The notes under the pieces: generated by a model
The model's database searches: none
Told to the model about the DNA's origin: nothing
Seen by the model: the letters and a program-made list of their open reading frames with translations, nothing else
Made by a program: the position numbers and the translations under genes
Shown: positions 1 through 7,942 of the stretch, one piece after another
How the letters are laid out: each line of letters begins with the position of its first letter
Numbering within the stretch: the stretch's first letter is position 1
Assembly: GCF_000026185.1 (NCBI RefSeq)
Contig: NC_010694.1
Coordinates: 1,984,001-2,048,000 of the forward strand
Length of the DNA: 64,000 bases
Source of the DNA: Erwinia tasmaniensis Et1/99
GTDB lineage: Bacteria > Pseudomonadota > Gammaproteobacteria > Enterobacterales > Enterobacteriaceae
Direction: 5' to 3'

Positions 1-350
1 GCCAGAGCGGCTTCAATCAGCTCGTTTTGCACCAGGGTCGTTCCGCCGCCACTTGTCTTCCAGTGGATATACAGAACGCAAAGCGCGGCGACCTGTAGCT
101 GCTCACCTTCCTGTTGCGTGCCATCAAACTGATACTCTGCCGCTGACCAGTGATAGATTGCCGCAACGAACGGCATATCCCCGCTCTCGTCAAGCTCCGG
201 GAGGGTGGAAAATAGCGCCTGCATTTCCGGGGTGGCAACATAGTTCTGGCGACCGATGGCGTCTAGTTGCCGTCCGTGGGCGCGGGCCTTATTCACCTGT
301 TTCGCCTTCGCCTTGGCGCGTTTATGACGTTTATCCTGTTTGCTGCTCAC
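1..350 (-). CDS. Hypothetical protein, 3' end outside the window
   Basis: An open frame of about 116 codons runs off the left edge. It starts at a GTG (350-348). An in-frame TGA lies five codons upstream and the next in-frame ATG is codon 43, so the GTG is the only start that keeps the charged N-terminus. The first 25 residues are very rich in Lys and Arg (SSKQDKRHKRAKAKAKQ), followed by an acidic, mixed segment. There is no signal peptide or membrane segment. I do not recognise the family and propose no function. It lies upstream of, and away from, yeaL on the same strand. Confidence 0.6.
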   Translation of the reverse strand, partial: MSSKQDKRHKRAKAKAKQVNKARAHGRQLDAIGRQNYVATPEMQALFSTLPELDESGDMPFVAAIYHWSAAEYQFDGTQQEGEQLQVAALCVLYIHWKTSGGGTTLVQNELIEAAL

Positions 351-399
351 ACCGTTTCTCTGTCAGTTGAAAATTCGGCTGGCAGCATACCATAAATTG

Positions 400-846
400 C
401 TATCCTTTCCCGAGCATCAACGACAGCAGGCCGGCAGCGATCAGCGGCCCGACAGGTACCCCCCTGAACAGAGAGACGCCGATAATCGTGCCGATCAGCA
501 GGCCGCCTACCACCGTTGGCTGAGTGCTCATCAGCGTTACCCCTCGTCCCCCCAGCCACGAGACAAAAATCCCTATGGCAATCGCCGTCAATGATTTCCA
601 GTGTAAAAAGGAGTGCATCAGAGTGGAGGACGGTATCGTGCCGCTGGCAATCGGTGCCATAACACCAATCGTCAGAATAATGATCCCTACCGTCATGCCC
701 TGCTTTTCAATCCATGGAAAGGTCTGTTGCAACGGCGTCATACGGATAACGATCAGTACCAAAAGTGCAATAGTGACCGTAATGTTGTGGCTAAAATAAC
801 TTAAAGCGGCAAGAAACAGCATGATGGCTAGCGTCAGATCGAACAT
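400..846 (-). CDS. yeaL: DUF441 membrane protein YeaL
   Basis: A 148-residue, strongly hydrophobic inner-membrane protein with about four membrane segments and Gly-rich loops, matching the usual length and pattern of the YeaL/DUF441 family. The start is the ATG at 846, preceded by AGGAAG. An upstream ATG at 900 would add 18 residues without a good ribosome site. The function of the family is not known. Downstream on the same strand is the unknown gene at the window edge. Confidence 0.85.
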   Translation of the reverse strand: MFDLTLAIMLFLAALSYFSHNITVTIALLVLIVIRMTPLQQTFPWIEKQGMTVGIIILTIGVMAPIASGTIPSSTLMHSFLHWKSLTAIAIGIFVSWLGGRGVTLMSTQPTVVGGLLIGTIIGVSLFRGVPVGPLIAAGLLSLMLGKG

Positions 847-944
847 TTTTTCTTCCTGATATAACAGATTGAGTGCATCGCGTGATATCAGCATAATCAC
901 TTTTGCCAGATAATCTGTTTTTTATCTACGGCTTACTCGTTATT

Positions 945-1577
945 TTAACGCAGTGCGTCAATCGCAGCCTGTAGGCTCACCTCCGGGCCGCTCAAAACGG
1001 CCAGCGTACTGTGGATCCATTTTTCCGCTCCGCTCATCGAGGCCTGCGCCAGAACGATGCAACCCAGCGGGCTGTCTGGCCGCTGCTGGATATAGTGCGC
1101 TATTTCCCGGTGATAACCTTCAATATCCCCTTGGTTAAACCACGCCCATGCCCGTGGGATCAGCTCAACGTACAGCCGGTCGCCGGGAATAAAGGCGTTG
1201 AATAGACGGGTAGTGGATTCAAGCGTTGACTGAGCGGTACAGAGTACAAGGATGGTGCCGTGGTAGCGCGACGCAAATTTTGCCAGCGTGGCATCGATGC
1301 GCAGTACCGGTTTGCTGAATTGCGCTTCCCAAACGGCAACGCCCAATGTACTACAGGTGACGATCACGGCATCCGCCTGCTGGCACAGCACCTCTATCAC
1401 CTTGCGCGTGGCGGAGATAACGGGCGCACTCATCGCCCGATCCCCCTGCGTTTGTGCGAAAAGCGCGTCTTCAACGCGATGCAGCAGCTGAATATCATCC
1501 TCATCGAGTGCGCTCAGTGCCTGCTCAAAAACCTCGATATTACTTTGGGCTGCGTGCAGGCAGGCAATAACGGCCAT
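945..1577 (-). CDS. Asp/Glu/hydantoin racemase superfamily protein
   Basis: A 210-residue protein with the two-cysteine layout of the Asp/Glu racemase superfamily. The first catalytic Cys is C75 in VTCSTLG and the second is C173 in GCIVLAQAS. A VLCTAQSTLEST segment resembles the substrate-loop region of these enzymes. The start is the ATG at 1577 with AGGAG just upstream; a longer frame to 1736 would run through the promoter region and is rejected. It is divergent from hpxO (urate hydroxylase) and shares an NtrC-like site with it. A role in purine, allantoin or hydantoin nitrogen catabolism is therefore my inference. It is not clearly HpxA (allantoin racemase), and the substrate cannot be told from sequence. 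Confidence 0.7.
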   Translation of the reverse strand: MAVIACLHAAQSNIEVFEQALSALDEDDIQLLHRVEDALFAQTQGDRAMSAPVISATRKVIEVLCQQADAVIVTCSTLGVAVWEAQFSKPVLRIDATLAKFASRYHGTILVLCTAQSTLESTTRLFNAFIPGDRLYVELIPRAWAWFNQGDIEGYHREIAHYIQQRPDSPLGCIVLAQASMSGAEKWIHSTLAVLSGPEVSLQAAIDALR

Positions 1578-1617
1578 AATGAAAACTCCTGAAGGATAAA
1601 GTTTAACTGTGGCAAAA

Positions 1618-1633
1618 AGCGCCGTAAATGCCA
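1618..1633 (-). promoter_or_regulatory. Candidate sigma-54 promoter of the racemase-like gene
   Basis: Read on the minus strand: TGGCAT, five bases, GCGCT. The GG and GC doublets are 12 bases apart as required for -24/-12 elements. The -24 box is good, while the -12 box lacks the TT before GC. It would give a leader of about 29 nt before the ATG at 1577. Confidence 0.4.
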
Positions 1634-1672
1634 GTCGTTTTACACGAAAGAGAACGAACGTTTCAGGTGTGA

Positions 1673-1689
1673 CGCACCAAAAAGGTGCC
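1673..1689. promoter_or_regulatory. NtrC-like palindrome shared by the divergent pair
   Basis: The core GCACC-AAAAA-GGTGC (1674-1688) matches the NtrC consensus TGCACC-N5-GGTGCA at all ten inner positions. It lies between the two divergent genes, about 75 bp from the predicted racemase-gene start point and about 125 bp from that of hpxO. These are usual enhancer distances for NtrC. Confidence 0.6.
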
Positions 1690-1780
1690 AGGCCCCATGT
1701 TGGCGCATATTTTTGCGTAACTTTTGTTTCACTCATCGTCTGAAACTGCTGCCGGCGGCGTTTCGGGCCGGTTTCGTTCG

Positions 1781-1796
1781 TGGTATGAAAATTGCT
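1781..1796 (+). promoter_or_regulatory. Candidate sigma-54 promoter of hpxO
   Basis: TGGTAT-GAAAA-TTGCT: GG at 1782-1783 and GC at 1794-1795, exactly 12 apart, with a full TTGCT -12 box. The predicted start point is near 1806, just ahead of the GGAGGAG ribosome site of hpxO. Confidence 0.55.
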
Positions 1797-1829
1797 TATT
1801 TAACCTTATGACGCATGGAGGAGAAACAA

Positions 1830-2987
1830 ATGAAAGCGATTATTATCGGCGGCGGTATCGGCGGAATGTGCACGGCGATTGCTCTGCGTCGTTGCGGGAT
1901 TGAGAGCGAAGTGTACGAGGCGGTTAAGGAGATTAAGCCGGTCGGAGCCGCGATATCCATTTGGCCAAACGGGGTTAAATGCCTTAACTATTTGGGCATG
2001 AAAGAGGATCTGCGCGCGATAGGCGGGCCAATGGACTTTATGGCTTACAAGGATTTTCGCAGCGCGGATACCCTGACGCAGTTCAGCCTTGCCCCCCTGG
2101 TTCAGCATTCCGGTGAGCGCCCCTATCCGGTGGTCAGGGCCGAACTACAGGCGATGCTGCTGGATAACTTTGGTCGCGATCGGGTGCAGTTTGGCAAAAG
2201 GCTGGTTAACATTGAGCAGAAAAGTGACAGCGTCACGGCGTTTTTTGAGGATGGCAGCGAGGCGCATGGCGACCTGCTTATCGCCTGCGACGGCACGCAC
2301 TCGGTGGTGCGTAAGTCGGTGCTGGGCTATTGTACCGAGCGCCGCTACGCCGGCTACGTTAACTGGAACGGGCTGGTAGAGATCGACCCGTCGCTGGCTC
2401 CCGCTAATCAGTGGACCACTTTCGTCGGCGAAGGCAAGCGCGTGTCGCTGATGCCGGTAGCCGGAAATCGTTTCTATTTCTTTTTTGATGTCCCGCTGCC
2501 AAAAGGGCTGGCGGAAGATCGCACTTCGCTACGCGCCGATCTAACCCGTTACTTTGCTGGCTGGGCCTCCCCGGTGCAACAGCTGATTGCCCGGCTCGAT
2601 CCAGAAACCACGAACCGTGTCGAAATCCATGACATTGAGCCGTTTTCACCACTGGTGAAAGGCCGCGTGGCGCTGCTGGGCGATGCGGCACACAGCACCA
2701 CGCCGGATATTGGTCAGGGCGGCTGCGCGGCGATGGAGGACGCGGTCGTGCTGGCGATGACGTTACAAAGCAACTCGCTGGGCATTGAGGATGCGCTGCT
2801 ACGTTATCAAAATAAACGTGCCGAACGGGTAAAAGACCTGGTGCTGAAAGCACGGAAACGCTGCGATGTTACCCACGCAAAAGATGCGGCAACGACTGCC
2901 GAATGGTACGCGGGGCTGAAGCAAGAGAGCGGCGAGCGCATCATCGGCGGGATGTGTGAGACGATCCGGGGCGGCCCGCTGGGTTGA
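1830..2987 (+). CDS. hpxO: FAD-dependent urate hydroxylase HpxO
   Basis: Flavoprotein monooxygenase of 385 residues that converts urate to 5-hydroxyisourate with NADH and O2 in purine catabolism. The N-terminal GGGIGG (residues 7-12) binds FAD, followed by the DG motif (ACDGTHS, about 151) and GDAAHS (about 285). R204 in GEGKR and D293 in TPDIGQ are at the same positions as the pair I recall as active-site residues of the Klebsiella enzyme, and the whole protein aligns with Klebsiella HpxO. The start is the ATG at 1830, placed after GGAGGAG; the in-frame ATG at 1815 lies ahead of that site. The downstream partners hpxT and hpxQ (HIU hydrolase, OHCU decarboxylase) are not in the window. Confidence 0.93.
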   Translation: MKAIIIGGGIGGMCTAIALRRCGIESEVYEAVKEIKPVGAAISIWPNGVKCLNYLGMKEDLRAIGGPMDFMAYKDFRSADTLTQFSLAPLVQHSGERPYPVVRAELQAMLLDNFGRDRVQFGKRLVNIEQKSDSVTAFFEDGSEAHGDLLIACDGTHSVVRKSVLGYCTERRYAGYVNWNGLVEIDPSLAPANQWTTFVGEGKRVSLMPVAGNRFYFFFDVPLPKGLAEDRTSLRADLTRYFAGWASPVQQLIARLDPETTNRVEIHDIEPFSPLVKGRVALLGDAAHSTTPDIGQGGCAAMEDAVVLAMTLQSNSLGIEDALLRYQNKRAERVKDLVLKARKRCDVTHAKDAATTAEWYAGLKQESGERIIGGMCETIRGGPLG

Positions 2988-3006
2988 GTCTCATCGGTCA
3001 GGATAT

Positions 3007-3026
3007 CAGCCCCTTAACAGGGGCTG
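3007..3026. terminator. Hairpin between convergent hpxO and dcp
   Basis: Arms CAGCCCC and GGGGCTG with a six-base loop lie between the two stop codons. There is no strong T tract on either side, so terminator function is only likely. Confidence 0.45.
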
Positions 3027-3038
3027 TCAGTTAACCTG

Positions 3039-5177
3039 TTATTGCAGCCCTCGGTCAGACAGCATCGGGGCAATTTCCGCATCGCGACCACGCCAGTCGC
3101 GGTAGAGCTGCTTAAGATCTTCGCTATTACCGCGCGATAACACGTTGTCACGGAAACGCTGACCGTTTTCTCGCGTCAGGCCGCCATGTTCATCAAACCA
3201 GGCAAAACCGTCATCCGCCAGCATTTGTGTCCAGAGATAGGCGTAATAGCCAGCGGCATAGCCGTTACCCCATATATGCTGGAAATAGCTGGAGCGATAG
3301 CGCGGTGGAACCGCGGGCAGATTAATCTTCTCCTGGGCTAACGCTTCCTGCTCGAAACTGTCGACCTGCGGTGAGGGCTGCCCGGTCTTAAGGGCGTGCC
3401 AGTGCTGGTCGAGCAGTGCGGCTGCCAGCAGTTCGCTCATATCATAGCCTTTGTTAAATTTGTTGGCGCGCAGCATCTTATCACGCAATGCGGCCGGCAT
3501 TGGTTCGCCACTCTGGTAGTGCCGGGCAAAGTGGCCGAACACCTGTGGATGACTGGCCCAGTGCTCGTTGAACTGGGATGGGAATTCAACAAAGTCGCGC
3601 GGGGTTGCCGTACCGGACAGGCTCGGATAGCGCTGGTCGGCGAACATACCGTGCAGGGCGTGACCGAACTCGTGGAACAGGGTGATGACATCATCCCACG
3701 ACAGCAATGCCGGCTGGCCGGGCGCAGGTTTGCTGAAGTTGGCCACGTTATAAATAACCGGCCTGCTGCCCAGCAGCGTTGACTGGTCAACGAAGTTCCC
3801 CATCCATGCCCCACCGCCTTTATTATCGCGCTTGAACCAGTCAGCGTAGAACAGCGCCAGCGGCGTTCCGTCTTTGTCAAAGACTTCATAGACCTTGACG
3901 TCCGGCTGATAAACCGGCAGATCGGGGCGTAGTTTAAAGGTGATACCGTACAGCTGCGTGGCGGCATAAAATACGCCGTTTTCCAGCACGTTGTTCAGCT
4001 CAAAGTAAGGCCTGATCTCGGATTCGTCGAGATCGTACTGGGCGCGCCTGACCTGTTCGGCATAAAACTGCCAGTCCCACGGGGCCAGAGTAAACCCGCC
4101 CTGCTGCCGATCGATTACCGCCTGAATATCTGCCGCCTCGCGGCGCGCGCGCGCGGTCGCGGCCGGCACGATTTGCCGCATAAAGTCCAGGGCGGCCTGC
4201 GGGGTTTTCGCCATCTGATCCTGAAGTTTCCACGCCGCATAGCTGTCGAAACCCAGAAGTTTTGCCTGCTGCGCGCGTACCTGGGCCAGGCGTATTATCA
4301 CTTCGCGCGTGTCGTTGGCATCGGCTTTTTCTGCCCGCGTCCAGCTGGCGTCAAACAGCGTCTTGCGTGCCTCACGATCGCTTAATTTCTGTAGCTCGGG
4401 CTGTTGAGTGGTGTTCTGCAACATCAGCAGCCACTGGTTTTTCTGACCACGGGCCTCGGCGGCATCGGCGGCGGCGGCCCGTTCATCCTGACTTAGCCCG
4501 GCCAGCTGCTGTGAGTCATTGAATCGCGCGCCTCCTGACTTCGTGGCTGCCAGCAGGCGGCTGCTAAAACGGGTGCTGAGAATGGCCGATTCTTGGTTAA
4601 GGGCTTTGAGCCGCGCCTTATCTGCGTCATTAAGACGCGCTCCGGCCAGTTCGAACGACTGCCATGTGACCTCTACCAGCCGCAGCGACTCCGCATCCAG
4701 CTGCAAATGAAGGCGTTGCTGATAAACGTCATCCAGCCGGGCGAAGAGTTTGGCGTTCAGCATGATATCGTCGCCCAACGCCGCCATCGCGGGGGACATC
4801 TCCTCATCCAGCGCCTGGAGCTCGTCGTTAGTATTACCTGAGGTCATCGCGCTGAATACGTTGTATACACGCCGTAGCCTTTCCCCGCTCTGCTCAAGCG
4901 CCCGGTAGGTGTTCGCAAAGTCAGGGGGCGCGGGGTTATTGGCGATACGTTCAACTTCAGCGCGCTTTTCGGCTATGGCGGCGACCAGTGCAGGTCGGTA
5001 ATCGGCGGTTTTGATCCTGTCGAATGGCGGAGCCTGAAATGGCAGTGAGCTGGCATGACTGAACGGATTACTCTGTTGCGACGACATCTGGCGACTCTCC
5101 TCCTGCTGTGATCCTGCCGCCTGTGCACTGGCGGTAAAGGCAATACTGATGGCCCAGACCAACGGTTTCATCCTCAT
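3039..5177 (-). CDS. dcp: Peptidyl-dipeptidase Dcp, predicted exported
   Basis: Zinc metallopeptidase of family M3 that removes C-terminal dipeptides from oligopeptides. The zinc motif HEFGH is at about residue 499, and the rest aligns with E. coli Dcp. At 712 residues it is about 30 longer than E. coli Dcp because of an N-terminal extension. The extension reads MKPLVWAISIAFTASAQAA: a positive start, a hydrophobic core and an AQA-A cleavage site, that is, a signal peptide. The ATG at 5177 has AAAGGAG upstream; a second ATG two codons in is also possible. It therefore probably acts in the periplasm. In E. coli it is divergent from ydfG; here guaD lies between them on the dcp strand. Confidence 0.93.
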   Translation of the reverse strand: MRMKPLVWAISIAFTASAQAAGSQQEESRQMSSQQSNPFSHASSLPFQAPPFDRIKTADYRPALVAAIAEKRAEVERIANNPAPPDFANTYRALEQSGERLRRVYNVFSAMTSGNTNDELQALDEEMSPAMAALGDDIMLNAKLFARLDDVYQQRLHLQLDAESLRLVEVTWQSFELAGARLNDADKARLKALNQESAILSTRFSSRLLAATKSGGARFNDSQQLAGLSQDERAAAADAAEARGQKNQWLLMLQNTTQQPELQKLSDREARKTLFDASWTRAEKADANDTREVIIRLAQVRAQQAKLLGFDSYAAWKLQDQMAKTPQAALDFMRQIVPAATARARREAADIQAVIDRQQGGFTLAPWDWQFYAEQVRRAQYDLDESEIRPYFELNNVLENGVFYAATQLYGITFKLRPDLPVYQPDVKVYEVFDKDGTPLALFYADWFKRDNKGGGAWMGNFVDQSTLLGSRPVIYNVANFSKPAPGQPALLSWDDVITLFHEFGHALHGMFADQRYPSLSGTATPRDFVEFPSQFNEHWASHPQVFGHFARHYQSGEPMPAALRDKMLRANKFNKGYDMSELLAAALLDQHWHALKTGQPSPQVDSFEQEALAQEKINLPAVPPRYRSSYFQHIWGNGYAAGYYAYLWTQMLADDGFAWFDEHGGLTRENGQRFRDNVLSRGNSEDLKQLYRDWRGRDAEIAPMLSDRGLQ

Positions 5178-5233
5178 TCCCCTGCTCTCCTTTAGATTTG
5201 CGACTGAGATTTCAGCATAGGCGCTCTACGGTG

Positions 5234-5272
5234 CAAAATCATTTCCGGTGAGGATAAACGGCAATGATTTTG
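5234..5272. repeat. 10-bp inverted repeat between guaD and dcp
   Basis: CAAAATCATT (5234-5243) and AATGATTTTG (5263-5272) are perfect inverted arms separated by 19 bases, in the short gap downstream of guaD and upstream of dcp. It could be an operator for dcp or a weak stem-loop; there is no T tract. Confidence 0.5.
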
Positions 5273-5284
5273 TCCGAAACGGCT

Positions 5285-6652
5285 TCAGCATCCGGGCCAT
5301 TCTTCTGCCTGCCCAACGGAGTGTTTATGTTCCTCCAGCTGCGCGCGCTGCCAAACGCAGCGACCCTTTATCCAGGTTGCTGCGATGTTGCGATCGTCGC
5401 CCAGCGTCATCAGAAGAAAGAGCTTTTCCCAGATATCACGACTGTTGGCGTGGCGCATCTTCTGTAGAGCCGATACCGCCGGATTAAGCACCACGAAATC
5501 GGCCTCTTTGCCGCGGGCAAAGTTGCCGATATAACGATCGAGATCCAACGCCTGCGCCCCACCGAGCGTGGCGTGGTAAAAAGCCTCGCAGGCGGATAGC
5601 CTGTACCCGCGCAGCTGGCCCACTTTGTAAGCCTCACCCATCGTTTGCAGCATGCTGAAGCTGGTGCCTGCACCCACGTCTGTACCTATCCCACGCTTTA
5701 CGTCCTGGTGCCAGCAACGTTGAAGATCAAAGAGGCCGCTGCCGAGAAACAGGTTCGAGGTCGGGCAGAAGGCTATCGCCGAGTCGGTATCATGCAGGCA
5801 TTGCCATTCCCGACCCTCCATATGCAGGCAGTGAGCAAACACGCTGCGTTTGCCGGTGAGCTGATAATGATCGTACACCGCCAGGTAGCCGTCGTGCTCT
5901 GGGAAGAGTTCCTTCACCCAGGCGACCTCCTGCTGGTTCTCACTCAGATGGGTATGTAACCAGATATCGGGAAACTCACCGCGTAGCTGCTGCACTTTTT
6001 CCAGCAGCTGCGGTGAAGACGTGGGGGCAAAACGCGGCGTCAGCGCATAGCCAAGACGGCCTTTATTATGCCAGCGGGCTATCAGTTCCCGCGTCTGACG
6101 ATCGCTCTCTTCGGGGGTTTCCGTCAGGTCATCCGGCGCATTACGATCCATCATCACTTTACCGGCAATCAGCCGCATATCCAGTTTTGACGCCGCAGCG
6201 AACAGCGCATCAACCGACTGCGGGTGAACGGTGCCAAAAATCAGCGCGCTGGTGGTACCGTTACTGAGCAGCTGTTCGAGGAAGAACGCCGACATTTTAG
6301 CCGCGTGTTGCGCGCAGTGGTACTGGCTTTCAACCGGAAAGGTATAACGATTGAGCCATTCGAGAAGCTGCTCGCCAAAGGCTCCGATCATTTCAGTTTG
6401 TGGATAATGAATATGAGTATCCACAAAGCCCGGAACGATTAAGTGACCGCGATAGTCCAGCACGCGTTCGCCCGGCCGTAGCAAATGTTTGCCCTGCTCC
6501 CATTCGGTTAATGACGCGATATGGCCGCTGTCCAACAACATCAGCCCGTCTTCCAGATAGCGCGCGGCTTCGGGCAGCTGCTGTGGGGTGTCAACGGTTC
6601 GGGTGATATCAAAGAAACTGGCACGAATGGCACGCGTCTCGTTCACTGTCAT
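5285..6652 (-). CDS. guaD: Guanine deaminase
   Basis: Amidohydrolase of 455 residues converting guanine to xanthine and ammonia in the cytoplasm. Zinc ligands are visible in PGFVDTHIHYPQ, in HTHLSEN, in FAHCLHM and in the final Asp of GTDVGAG. The overall sequence matches bacterial GuaD rather than other amidohydrolases. The start ATG at 6652 has AAGGAAA upstream. A near-perfect sigma-54 promoter lies 54-69 bases ahead. It sits between dcp and ydfG, which are neighbours in E. coli. With hpxO nearby it suggests a purine-nitrogen scavenging set, although xanthine dehydrogenase genes are not in the window. Confidence 0.93.
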   Translation of the reverse strand: MTVNETRAIRASFFDITRTVDTPQQLPEAARYLEDGLMLLDSGHIASLTEWEQGKHLLRPGERVLDYRGHLIVPGFVDTHIHYPQTEMIGAFGEQLLEWLNRYTFPVESQYHCAQHAAKMSAFFLEQLLSNGTTSALIFGTVHPQSVDALFAAASKLDMRLIAGKVMMDRNAPDDLTETPEESDRQTRELIARWHNKGRLGYALTPRFAPTSSPQLLEKVQQLRGEFPDIWLHTHLSENQQEVAWVKELFPEHDGYLAVYDHYQLTGKRSVFAHCLHMEGREWQCLHDTDSAIAFCPTSNLFLGSGLFDLQRCWHQDVKRGIGTDVGAGTSFSMLQTMGEAYKVGQLRGYRLSACEAFYHATLGGAQALDLDRYIGNFARGKEADFVVLNPAVSALQKMRHANSRDIWEKLFLLMTLGDDRNIAATWIKGRCVWQRAQLEEHKHSVGQAEEWPGC

Positions 6653-6705
6653 AATTTTTCCTTAATAGTGCGGCATACGGGAGCATCGGCCGATAGCTAA
6701 ATTTG

Positions 6706-6721
6706 TGCAATTGTTATGCCA
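6706..6721 (-). promoter_or_regulatory. Sigma-54 promoter of guaD
   Basis: Read on the minus strand: TGGCAT-AACAA-TTGCA, matching TGGCAC-N5-TTGCA at all but one conserved base with exact spacing. The predicted start point is near 6695, about 43 nt before the guaD ATG. Confidence 0.65.
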
Positions 6722-6906
6722 GCGCACGTGTAGTCTGTTAATACTTAGATTACAGCTAGTTAGGGTTCATTAAAGTCGGCATGTACGCAATCGGTTGCCA
6801 AGTCAGCAGGCGGGGGGTTTCCGGCGGAAATAATCGATGAGCTGACCCCGTCAAAGCCCCGATCTCACCCGCTCGCGCACTCTGCTCAAGCAATGAAGAT
6901 AAAGGT

Positions 6907-6923
6907 CGCACGTTATAGGTGCA
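6907..6923. promoter_or_regulatory. NtrC-like site upstream of guaD
   Basis: CGCACG-TTATA-GGTGCA: the right half is the perfect NtrC half-site, the left half matches four of six, and the five-base spacer is correct. It is about 220 bp upstream of the predicted guaD start, distant but feasible for an enhancer. The rest of the 366-bp gap 6653-7018 shows no gene. Confidence 0.45.
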
Positions 6924-7018
6924 GCTTTTTGTCTTACAATGATGATAATTCGCTTGTTGGCGGACAACATTCAGGTGTTAAGGTGACATCCATTCAATAT
7001 GTATAGAGGAACAGTGAA

Positions 7019-7765
7019 ATGATCGTATTTGTGACCGGTGCTACAGCCGGATTTGGTCAGAGCATTACCCGCCGCTTTGTCGCTAATGGCCATCAGGTTA
7101 TTGCCACCGGCCGTCGTCAGGAGAGGCTGGATGCCTTAAAAGAAGAGCTGGGTGACAGCGTTTACACTCTGGTGCTGGATGTACGTGACCGCAGCGGAAT
7201 TGAATCAGCCTTGTCCAGCCTGCCGCAAGCGTGGCGCAGTATTGACATTCTGGTCAATAACGCCGGACTGGCTCTGGGTATTGAACCTGCACAAAACGCC
7301 AGCGTGCAGGACTGGGAAGATATGATCGACACCAATAATAAGGGCCTGGTGTACATGACACGCGCCATTCTACCGGGAATGGTTGAACGCAACGTCGGGC
7401 ATATTATCAATATTGGCTCCATCGCCGGCAGCTGGCCTTATCCGGGCGGCAATGTCTACGGTGCCACCAAAGCGTTTGTGCGGCAATTCAGCTTTAACCT
7501 GCGAACCGATCTGCATGGCACCGCGCTGCGCGTTACCGATATTGAGCCGGGGCTGGTGGGCGGCACCGAGTTCTCTAATGTGCGTTTCAAAGGCGACGAT
7601 GCGCGCGCTGACAATGTCTATCAGGGCGTCGAGCCATTAACGGCAGAAGATGTTACGGAATCCGTTTGGTGGGTGGCAAACCTGCCTAAACACGTCAATA
7701 TCAACGCGTTGGAGATGATGCCGGTCGGGCAGAGTCAGGCAGGGCTTCGCGTCCATAAAGCGTAG
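7019..7765 (+). CDS. ydfG: NADP-dependent 3-hydroxy acid dehydrogenase YdfG
   Basis: Short-chain dehydrogenase of 248 residues acting on serine, L-allo-threonine and, in E. coli, malonic semialdehyde. The nucleotide-binding GATAGFGQ is at residues 7-14, NNAG at about 80, the catalytic Ser in GSIAGS near 137, and YGATK about 150-154. Length and sequence match E. coli YdfG closely. The ATG at 7019 follows AGAGGAACAGTGAA. Confidence 0.95.
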   Translation: MIVFVTGATAGFGQSITRRFVANGHQVIATGRRQERLDALKEELGDSVYTLVLDVRDRSGIESALSSLPQAWRSIDILVNNAGLALGIEPAQNASVQDWEDMIDTNNKGLVYMTRAILPGMVERNVGHIINIGSIAGSWPYPGGNVYGATKAFVRQFSFNLRTDLHGTALRVTDIEPGLVGGTEFSNVRFKGDDARADNVYQGVEPLTAEDVTESVWWVANLPKHVNINALEMMPVGQSQAGLRVHKA

Positions 7766-7877
7766 TCCGTGCAGGATCCCTCTGGCACTTTCCGCTATCA
7801 GGGGCCCTCTGCAAGATGCAAATCTCGCTTTAACTTAAACGACAGGGCCGGCTGACTGGTGAGCGCTTTGCAGCTGG

Positions 7878-7886
7878 TGATATAAT
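7878..7886 (+). promoter_or_regulatory. Extended -10 promoter before ynfB
   Basis: TGATATAAT combines a perfect TATAAT (7881-7886) with a TG one base upstream. No clear -35 is seen, as is common for extended -10 promoters. It lies about 57 bases ahead of the ynfB ATG. Confidence 0.45.
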
Positions 7887-7942
7887 GGCCGATGTGATAC
7901 GTGCAGTCATAATGACTGGCAGCCTAAAGAAAGGAACCCATA

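Noticed and set aside
1701..1716. Another sigma-54-like sequence, TGGCGC...TTGC, between the racemase gene and hpxO
   Set aside because: The GG and GC doublets are 13 bases apart, one too many for a functional -24/-12 pair.
1578..1736. N-terminal extension of the racemase-like frame by 53 residues
   Set aside because: It runs through the predicted promoter and NtrC site, while a good ribosome site sits just before the ATG at 1577.
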